Source: Methanomassiliicoccaceae archaeon (GTDB taxonomy: Archaea; Thermoplasmatota; Thermoplasmata; Methanomassiliicoccales; Methanomethylophilaceae). From it: a stretch of DNA of 10,917 nucleotides. How positions within the stretch are numbered: the first letter of the stretch is position 1; each line of letters starts with the position of its first letter. Below, piece by piece: positions 1-5,800 of this stretch. Below the pieces are notes generated by a model, which saw only the letters and a program-made list of their open reading frames with translations, had not been told where the DNA came from and did no database searches. The stretch is from NCBI GenBank assembly GCA_009776695.1, contig WRNI01000040.1:1-10917 (forward strand), given 5' to 3'. A program made the position numbers and the translations under genes.

Positions 1-1
1 G

Positions 2-560
2 TACGGCCTGGGCACAGGCACAGGCCATAACGGCGGCGCCGGCGGCAATATCACGATAGGCGGCAACGCGGTCGTCGAAGCAACGGGAGGCAACGGCTCG
101 AACGGCGGCGCGGGCGCGGACATCGGCGGCGGAGGCGGAGGCCGCGGAGGATATACCTCAGGAGAGGGCGGCCCCGGCGGCAGCGGCGGTACGATAACGA
201 TGAACAGCGGCGATGTGACCGCATACGGCGGCAAGGCAGGCACAGGCAGCGGCGGCGCGGGCATAGGCGGCGGAGGCGGCGGTATCGGAGGCGGAACATC
301 GGCGGCAGGCGACGGCGGCTACGGCGGCCTGATCACAATAAACGGCGGTCACATGACCGCAACCGGCGGTCCGTCCGCTGCGGGCATAGGCGGCGGCGCA
401 GGAGGTAACGGCGGCAACGGCGGCACGATAATTATTGATAACGGCATCGTGACCGCCACCGGCACCGGAAGCGCTGCGGGCATAGGCGGAGGCGGCGGAA
501 ATGACAGTGACGGCGCGGGCGCCGAGATCTCGATAGGAAGCGCCGCGGACGTTTACGCAT
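2..560 (+). repeat. Degenerate Gly-rich beta-strand repeats inside the adhesin gene
   Basis: About four to five imperfect units of roughly 32-50 codons begin near positions 35, 185, 323, 419 and 530. Each has a short Thr/Ile strand pair (for example LITINGGHMTATGG) followed by a loop of Gly and Ala (SAAGIGGGAGG). At the DNA level the region is dominated by GGC/GGA/GCG triplets. The array continues beyond the left edge, so its full copy number is unknown. Such units probably stack as a beta-solenoid; that is inference from the periodic pattern. Confidence 0.75.
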
Positions 561-3079
561 ATTCAGTCGGAGCAGGAAAGCCCGCGATAGATGCCGTGAA
601 TGATAATGTACCTCCGTCATACGGCAACGGATATTATGTGAACGCCAGACTGGATGCGATGCTGTCAGGCACGTATTCCGCGGAAATATACGTCTTTGAG
701 GACGGTTACAGCGGCGGCGATCCCAACGACGCCGTGAAGACACTGGAACTTCCTTCAGGTTACATGTGCTTCGCGTTCACGGTCAAAGGTTCCGTGACGT
801 CGGAAAATTACAATCTGTATGCAGACCTGAGAGCGATAACAGGGGACAGCGACGAGATACATGTGATCGACAGAGTGGCGGACAGCGATGAGAGGATACC
901 GTCCGTCAACGCTTTGGACGATTATGACGTTTTCAACGGCGATGCAGGCGACGGCGTCCTTCCTGTAAAACTGCGTGTTGAACCGATACCGGGAACGCCG
1001 TCCTCGGATGACATCGGAAAATATTCCGCGGAGCTCACGAGTGAGGACCAAGATCTGAAAGGTCACGTATTCGTTGCGGGCGGTTTCCTTTATTCCGATG
1101 ATGCGCTCGCACCCTATAGCGCGTGGTCCGCAGTCCCGTGGGACGGCTGGGATGACGATGCGATAACAAAACTTGCCGGTTCGCTGCAGCCGAACACAAA
1201 ATATTATGTCGTGACATACCTGACCGTCTACCCGGGCACATGGCTTGTGAACCCTCCGGAAGCGAAGACATATTACAGCACCGTTGTCGAAGAATTTGTG
1301 ACGCTCCCGAGTATCGCTGACGCAACGCTCACGCCGGACGCCGACGGCGATGTTCTGATAAACGCGGTGTTCGAAGGCGGCGAAGAGAATATCGGCGCAG
1401 ACATATACTGGGGCACCGGCGCCATAGACCCGTCGGACCCGTTATCGTATATCGGTTCTGTCTCGCTCTCTTTCGGCATTGATTTTGATCATGAAGGTCT
1501 CATTGATGAATATACGATAACATTCACGGCCGCCGGTGATTATAACATTCTCATAGTGCTGACCAACGTGACCGGCCAGGATACGAAAGGTCTGACATGT
1601 ACTGTTCTCACGGTAACGTTCGAGAGCAACGGCGGTTCCGCGGTGAGTGATAAACTTGTCGTCTCAGGCGGCACGGTAACAGAACCGGCGGCTCCCGGCA
1701 GGTCAACCTACATGTTCGGCGGATGGTACACCGATGACGTAACTTTCGATGACGCATTCGTATTCGGAACAACGGCCGTTACGGATGACATCACATTATA
1801 TGCAAAGTGGGACCACGACCCGGCGTACTGGTACATGCTTACGTTCGAGAGCAACGGCGGTTCGCCCGTGGACACGCAGTACAGTCTCATGACAAGCCCG
1901 TCCGCGTCCGCGGAACCGCCTGAGCCGGCGAAGGCGTCATACATATTCGCGGGATGGTATGAGGACGATGTCATCTTCGCAATGCCGTTCGTTTTCGGCA
2001 GCGATATCAACAGTAACATCACATTGTACGCAAAATGGGACCATGACCCGGCGTACTGGTATATGCTTACGTTCGAGAGCAACGGCGGTTCGCCCGTGGA
2101 CACGCAGTACAGCCTTATGACAAGCCCGTCCGCGTCCGCGGAACCGCCGGAACCGGCGAAGGCGTCATACATATTCGCGGGATGGAATGAGGATGATGTT
2201 ATCTTCGCAATGCCGTTCGTTTTCGGCAGTGATATCGACAGCAACATAACATTGTACGCAAAGTGGGACCACGATCCCTCAGACTGGGCAAAGGTGACGT
2301 TCGACCCGAATAACGGTGACGATGAATGGCATGTATGGGTCATGAAAGGCGATCCAGTCGCCAGACCGGTCCACGATCCGGTGAAACCGATGCTCATCTT
2401 CGGCGCATGGTACTTCGGAGATACGGAATGGGACTTCGGCGATGCTGTTGATGATGACATGGAACTGACCGCAGGGTACACAGCGACCGTGACAATAACA
2501 TCGGACACGGACTCGTCGTTCGAGTACACATTCGACGACTGGATAACAACGGAAGGTATGTTCAGCATCACCGCCGGCGATCATTACGCAATAACGGTGG
2601 CGGAAGGGACAGTCATCGGGATAAGAGTGACGTCCGAGCATGACGGATATGAGATACAATGGGACGACGGCGCCGTGACGCAGAAAGGTCCCGTATACGT
2701 AACTGCGGTGAACACTGACATTGACGTTACGGTAACATTCACGGCCCCCGACGATCCGCCTGCTCCGTGGGCATGGCTGACGCTTGTACTCCTTGGCCTC
2801 CTGTTCCTGCTGATATTCCTGGACGACGATGACGATGAGATATTCGGTAAAGTAACGAAGAACGGCGAAGGGGTCGAAGGCGTTAAGATCGCATACACTG
2901 CGGACGGTGTAAGGAAGACGGTGACAACGGACAGGGACGGCGATTATTCGATACCCGCGGCCGTCGGTTCCGTCGTCATCATATCTGAAGTGTCAAAGAA
3001 CGGCGTCATGTTAACGGAAAACGAGATACAGATAAACGTGCAGAAGGAGAGAACGAGAGCGGACATCGCTGTACGCTGA
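2..3079 (+). CDS. Giant adhesin-like surface protein, 3' part (Gly-rich repeats, InlB_B repeats, C-terminal hydrophobic segment)
   Basis: The frame is open from the first full codon, so the gene starts upstream; 1025 residues are visible (numbered from position 2). Residues about 1-190 are Gly-rich beta repeats of the type GGTITMNSGDVTAYGG followed by a loop such as AAGIGGG. Residues about 190-535 are beta-rich; LQPNTKYYVVTYL near 395-407 looks like an Fn3 strand. Residues 537 to about 825 hold four Listeria-Bacteroides (InlB_B) type repeats with the signature TFESNGG...FAGWY...ITLYAKW. A further beta region follows, then a hydrophobic stretch WAWLTLVLLGLLFLLIFL (923-940), the cluster DDDDDE, and a small domain starting IFGKV that resembles carboxypeptidase-regulatory or Cna-B folds. 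Families with these repeats are secreted or cell-surface proteins, so a role in attachment is inferred; no ligand can be named. The signal peptide would lie outside the window. It ends 2 bp from the convergent cgi121. Confidence 0.85.
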   Translation, partial: YGLGTGTGHNGGAGGNITIGGNAVVEATGGNGSNGGAGADIGGGGGGRGGYTSGEGGPGGSGGTITMNSGDVTAYGGKAGTGSGGAGIGGGGGGIGGGTSAAGDGGYGGLITINGGHMTATGGPSAAGIGGGAGGNGGNGGTIIIDNGIVTATGTGSAAGIGGGGGNDSDGAGAEISIGSAADVYAYSVGAGKPAIDAVNDNVPPSYGNGYYVNARLDAMLSGTYSAEIYVFEDGYSGGDPNDAVKTLELPSGYMCFAFTVKGSVTSENYNLYADLRAITGDSDEIHVIDRVADSDERIPSVNALDDYDVFNGDAGDGVLPVKLRVEPIPGTPSSDDIGKYSAELTSEDQDLKGHVFVAGGFLYSDDALAPYSAWSAVPWDGWDDDAITKLAGSLQPNTKYYVVTYLTVYPGTWLVNPPEAKTYYSTVVEEFVTLPSIADATLTPDADGDVLINAVFEGGEENIGADIYWGTGAIDPSDPLSYIGSVSLSFGIDFDHEGLIDEYTITFTAAGDYNILIVLTNVTGQDTKGLTCTVLTVTFESNGGSAVSDKLVVSGGTVTEPAAPGRSTYMFGGWYTDDVTFDDAFVFGTTAVTDDITLYAKWDHDPAYWYMLTFESNGGSPVDTQYSLMTSPSASAEPPEPAKASYIFAGWYEDDVIFAMPFVFGSDINSNITLYAKWDHDPAYWYMLTFESNGGSPVDTQYSLMTSPSASAEPPEPAKASYIFAGWNEDDVIFAMPFVFGSDIDSNITLYAKWDHDPSDWAKVTFDPNNGDDEWHVWVMKGDPVARPVHDPVKPMLIFGAWYFGDTEWDFGDAVDDDMELTAGYTATVTITSDTDSSFEYTFDDWITTEGMFSITAGDHYAITVAEGTVIGIRVTSEHDGYEIQWDDGAVTQKGPVYVTAVNTDIDVTVTFTAPDDPPAPWAWLTLVLLGLLFLLIFLDDDDDEIFGKVTKNGEGVEGVKIAYTADGVRKTVTTDRDGDYSIPAAVGSVVIISEVSKNGVMLTENEIQINVQKERTRADIAVR
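1811..2266 (+). repeat. Two tandem, nearly identical 228-bp repeats (76 codons each) in the adhesin
   Basis: Copy 1 is 1811-2038 and copy 2 is 2039-2266, directly abutting and in frame. By manual alignment they differ at 14 of 228 bases. Twelve differences are silent third-position changes and two alter residues (Tyr to Asn in FAGWYEDD, Asn to Asp in SDINSN). Each copy encodes one InlB_B-type repeat running from DHDPAYW to LYAKW. A more diverged copy precedes (about 1610-1810) and another follows (2267 to about 2470, opening DHDPSDW). The array arose by in-frame tandem duplication. Confidence 0.95.
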
Positions 3080-3081
3080 GG

Positions 3082-3546
3082 TCACTGCTTCTGGATGTCA
3101 ACGGTGGCCACCATCTCCAGCACCAGATCTTCGCAGGGTATCGTACCGGATGCGCTGATACCGAGGTTACGAAGCTTCGCTTCCGTGCACTTTAAAATGC
3201 CGTCGTCTATGACCGCGCCTATCTCCTCCAGGCGAAGGTCGCCGGCGCCGAACACGGCGATGACGATCTCCGCGCATCCCTCTTCAGGTCTCATCTTCGC
3301 CAGCGCCTTGGATATCTGCCGCTCGCCGGCCGCATACAGTAACGTTTCCGTGAGCAGCGTCTTGGAACGGTTCGTTCCGTGCCCGAACGCGCGTTCCGCG
3401 TGCAATACTGCCGACAGAATGTGATCGCGCCCGCAGACATATTCAGGATTCATCAGTATGACGTCCATTCCGAGGCCGCTGAAATGTTTTACGATATCGT
3501 CGAACGAACGTTCGCATCTGATGCCGATGACGGTCACGTCTGCCAT
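3082..3546 (-). CDS. cgi121: KEOPS complex subunit Cgi121
   Basis: This 154-residue protein matches the archaeal Cgi121 family in length and pattern. The diagnostic blocks are GRDHILSAVLHA (residues 39-50) and TETLLYAAGERQI (66-78), followed by the beta strand EIVIAVFG (93-100). Cgi121 is the small KEOPS subunit that binds the kinase-like Bud32 and helps dock tRNA through its 3' CCA end. KEOPS transfers the threonylcarbamoyl group to A37 of ANN-decoding tRNAs (t6A). The gene starts at an ATG 102 bp from the divergent thrB start and ends with TGA two bases from the adhesin stop. An A/T-rich stretch 18-29 bp upstream of the ATG could be a TATA element giving a very short or no leader. Family assignment rests on recognised motifs, not a search. 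No other KEOPS gene is visible. Confidence 0.88.
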   Translation of the reverse strand: MADVTVIGIRCERSFDDIVKHFSGLGMDVILMNPEYVCGRDHILSAVLHAERAFGHGTNRSKTLLTETLLYAAGERQISKALAKMRPEEGCAEIVIAVFGAGDLRLEEIGAVIDDGILKCTEAKLRNLGISASGTIPCEDLVLEMVATVDIQKQ

Positions 3547-3648
3547 GCACGGATGATAAAGTATAAGTTTTAATTATTATCCTCGCGCATAACAAAAAGA
3601 ACTTATTTGTAATCCTCCTCACATCACCATACAGGATCGCGTGGACAC
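3547..3648. promoter_or_regulatory. Divergent promoter region between cgi121 and thrB
   Basis: This 102-bp gap is the most A/T-rich part of this side of the window. On the minus strand the sequence attaaaacttata (about 3562-3574) lies 16-28 bp upstream of the cgi121 ATG, a spacing suited to a nearly leaderless transcript. On the plus strand aaaaagaacttatttg (3594-3609) resembles BRE plus TATA and would place thrB transcription near 3630, leaving a leader of about 19 nt. Neither thrB nor cgi121 has a strong Shine-Dalgarno sequence. No inverted repeat operator was recognised. The element assignments are by eye and tentative. Confidence 0.45.
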
Positions 3649-4581
3649 ATGAGCGGAAAGTGGACAAAAGTGGCGGCGCCCGCCACGATATCTAACATCG
3701 GGCCGGGCTTCGACATATTCGGCATGGCGTTGAAAGAACCGTTCGATGTCATCGAAGGAAAGAAGATCGACAAAGGCATCATAATTTCCGAGATCACCGG
3801 ACCGGGAGCGGAGACGATACCCGCGGACCCCAAAAAGAATTCCGTGGGCATAGCGGCGTCCGCGGTCCTCGATAAATGCGGCGCCGATTTCGGTATCGAA
3901 CTGAAGATAAAAAAAGGGATAAGACCGTGCAGCGGCATAGGTTCGTCGGGAGCGTCCGCAGCGGGAGGCGCGTATCTGGCGCACCTTCTCTGCGGTGAAA
4001 AACTGAACGACGCGCAGCTTATACTGTGCGCCGCGATGGCCGAGAATGTAACGTCGGGAGGACTGCACGCCGATAACGTGGCGCCGTGCATACTGGGCGG
4101 TTTTACTGTTATTCGATCATACGAGCCCTTCGAAGTGATACGCATCGAACCGCCGGAGGACCTGGGCGTTGTCGTTGCGATGCCTGACGTCCTCGTATCG
4201 ACAAAAGAGGCCCGCGCCGTTCTGCCGGCGGAAGTATCGGTGAAAGATCTCGTATTCCACGCGGGCAACGCGTCATGTTTGGTTCACGCCATGGAAACGG
4301 GCGATATCGATCTCTTGGGCAGATCGGTCAAGGACGCGGTCTTCGAACCGGCGAGAGCGCATCTGATCCCGCATCTGAAAGAAGCTGAATCGGTCGCGAT
4401 GTCACTGGGCGCGAAGGCATCGTTCCTCGGTGGCTCGGGACCGTGTGTGATATCATTTTTCAGCATATCAAAGCATAACGGCGATATCATCGCCGACGGC
4501 ATCAGGAACATGTACGCCGATAAAGGGATGAGATGCGACACATGGGTCACCGGGTGGGGCACGGGATGCAGGAGGCTGTGA
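3649..4581 (+). CDS. thrB: Homoserine kinase (GHMP family)
   Basis: ThrB phosphorylates L-homoserine with ATP to O-phospho-L-homoserine, the substrate of threonine synthase encoded immediately downstream. The 310-residue length is typical. GHMP motif 1 is APATISNIGPGFDIFG (residues 10-25). The phosphate-binding motif 2 is RPCSGIGSSGASAAGG (92-107). The homoserine-kinase block HADNVAPCILGGF spans 140-152, and motif 3 FLGGSGPCV is at 259-267. The ATG at 3649 is chosen because it sits a few residues before motif 1; the nearby GTG at 3641 is out of frame. The protein is cytoplasmic. The stop is one base before the thrC ATG, and the thrC ribosome-binding site lies inside the thrB 3' end, so the two are co-transcribed and probably translationally coupled. 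Nothing looks truncated or missing. Confidence 0.95.
   Translation: MSGKWTKVAAPATISNIGPGFDIFGMALKEPFDVIEGKKIDKGIIISEITGPGAETIPADPKKNSVGIAASAVLDKCGADFGIELKIKKGIRPCSGIGSSGASAAGGAYLAHLLCGEKLNDAQLILCAAMAENVTSGGLHADNVAPCILGGFTVIRSYEPFEVIRIEPPEDLGVVVAMPDVLVSTKEARAVLPAEVSVKDLVFHAGNASCLVHAMETGDIDLLGRSVKDAVFEPARAHLIPHLKEAESVAMSLGAKASFLGGSGPCVISFFSISKHNGDIIADGIRNMYADKGMRCDTWVTGWGTGCRRL
4571..4575 (+). promoter_or_regulatory. Strong Shine-Dalgarno site for thrC within the end of thrB
   Basis: GGAGG lies 7 nt before the thrC ATG, embedded in the Arg-Arg-Leu codons that end thrB. It is the clearest Shine-Dalgarno motif in the window; genes with their own promoters here have weak or no such site. This fits coupled translation of thrB and thrC from one mRNA. 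Confidence 0.75.
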
Positions 4582-4582
4582 C

Positions 4583-5800
4583 ATGGCTGCGCATAAAATA
4601 ATCTGCTGGGACTGCGGTAAAGTTATTGATGATGTTTATGCGGACACGTGCGCATCGTGCGGAGGTCTCCTCACAATAAAGATGGACCTTGAACCGCTGA
4701 AAAATATGAGACCGAAGGATCTTCACAAGACGCCGATAGGCGTCTGGCGCTACGCGCCGTTCTTACCTGCCGACCCGATGAAGAAAGTTTCGATACATGA
4801 AGGCGGGACGCCGCTGTACGATTGTTCTGCGTTAGGGAACGAAATAGGGATAAAAGATCTGCATGTGAAATACGACGGCGCGAACCCGACGGGATCGTTC
4901 AAGGACCGCGGCATGACCGTCGGCGTGTCGCATGCATCGGAGATAGGAGCAAAAGTGGTCGGCTGCGCCTCAACGGGCAACACATCCGCGTCATTGGCCG
5001 CGTACGCCGCGAAAGCAGGGATGAGATGCGCGGTGTTCCTGCCGTCAGGAAAAGTTGCCGCAGGCAAACTTGCGCAGGCCATGTTCTTCGGCGCGAAAGT
5101 GATATCAGTGGACGGGAACTTCGACGAGGCGCTGAACATAGCAAGAAAATTGTCCGAAGAGCGTTCGCTTTATCTTCTGAACTCAATAAATCCGTACCGT
5201 CCCGAAGGGCAAAAGACCGTTCTCTTCGAGATAATGGACCAATTGTCGTATAACGTTCCCGACCGCATAATACTGCCTGTGGGCAACGCGGGGAACATAT
5301 CGGCGGTGCACAAAGCGCTCGTCGAGCTGGAAGAGATAGGATGGATAACCGAGATACCGATGCTCACCGGGATACAGGCGGAGGGCGCGATGCCAATCGT
5401 GAAAGCGTTCGCATCCGGGAAGAAGGATTTCATTCCCGAGGAACATCCCGAAACGGTGGCAACGGCAATAAGGATAGGCAACCCGATAAGCGGAAGGAAG
5501 GCGCTGAAGGCGATATACAGCACAGGCGGGTGTTCAGTTTCGGTGACAGACGCCGAGATAATAGATGCGCAGAAGCTTCTGGGAAGAACGGAAGGGATAG
5601 GCGTGGAGCCGGCCAGCGCAGCGTCGGTGGCAGGCGCGAAGAAGCTTGTTGATTCTGGAATAATTGACAGAAATGAGAAGGTCGTTTGCATATGCACCGG
5701 CAACGCTCTGAAAGATCCTGATACGATAATATCATCGTGCGCCCCGCCGGTCAGATGCTCGAAGGACATGGACGAGATAAGGAAGATACTGTCGCAGTGA
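4583..5800 (+). CDS. thrC: Threonine synthase (PLP-dependent, with N-terminal zinc ribbon)
   Basis: ThrC converts O-phospho-L-homoserine to L-threonine with release of phosphate. The 405-residue protein opens with a CxxC...CxxC zinc ribbon (Cys8, Cys11, Cys23, Cys26), common in archaeal threonine synthases. The fold-type II PLP enzyme core follows. EGGTPLYD is at 73-80, the PLP Schiff-base lysine is probably Lys107 in NPTGSFKDRGM, and the substrate loop is CASTGNTSASLAAY (128-141). The phosphate-binding loop is PVGNAGNISA (232-241). All key residues look intact. The start is fixed by the GGAGG site 7 nt upstream. The gene forms a two-gene operon with thrB. Its TGA stop abuts the hel308 stop on the other strand with no base between them. 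Confidence 0.95.
   Translation: MAAHKIICWDCGKVIDDVYADTCASCGGLLTIKMDLEPLKNMRPKDLHKTPIGVWRYAPFLPADPMKKVSIHEGGTPLYDCSALGNEIGIKDLHVKYDGANPTGSFKDRGMTVGVSHASEIGAKVVGCASTGNTSASLAAYAAKAGMRCAVFLPSGKVAAGKLAQAMFFGAKVISVDGNFDEALNIARKLSEERSLYLLNSINPYRPEGQKTVLFEIMDQLSYNVPDRIILPVGNAGNISAVHKALVELEEIGWITEIPMLTGIQAEGAMPIVKAFASGKKDFIPEEHPETVATAIRIGNPISGRKALKAIYSTGGCSVSVTDAEIIDAQKLLGRTEGIGVEPASAASVAGAKKLVDSGIIDRNEKVVCICTGNALKDPDTIISSCAPPVRCSKDMDEIRKILSQ

Noticed and set aside
200..202. ATG at 200 as the start of the adhesin
   Set aside because: The frame is open to position 2 with the same Gly-rich repeat pattern upstream of this ATG, so it is an internal methionine in a beta-strand repeat.
1811..2266. Tandem repeats as a CRISPR array or mobile element
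   Set aside because: The units are 228 bp, directly abutting without spacers, in frame, and encode a known extracellular repeat; no terminal inverted repeats or transposase are present.
1708..2571. Long antisense open frame (287 codons) opposite the adhesin
   Set aside because: It is a mirror of the InlB_B repeats and codon bias on the sense strand; it repeats with the same 76-codon period and shows no recognisable protein motif.
3379..3573. Small plus-strand open frame crossing the cgi121 start
   Set aside because: It lies antisense to conserved Cgi121 residues and to the promoter region, and its translation resembles nothing known.
3594..3648. Riboswitch or attenuator ahead of thrB
   Set aside because: The predicted leader is only about 19 nt and I see no stable hairpin or Thr-codon-rich leader peptide.
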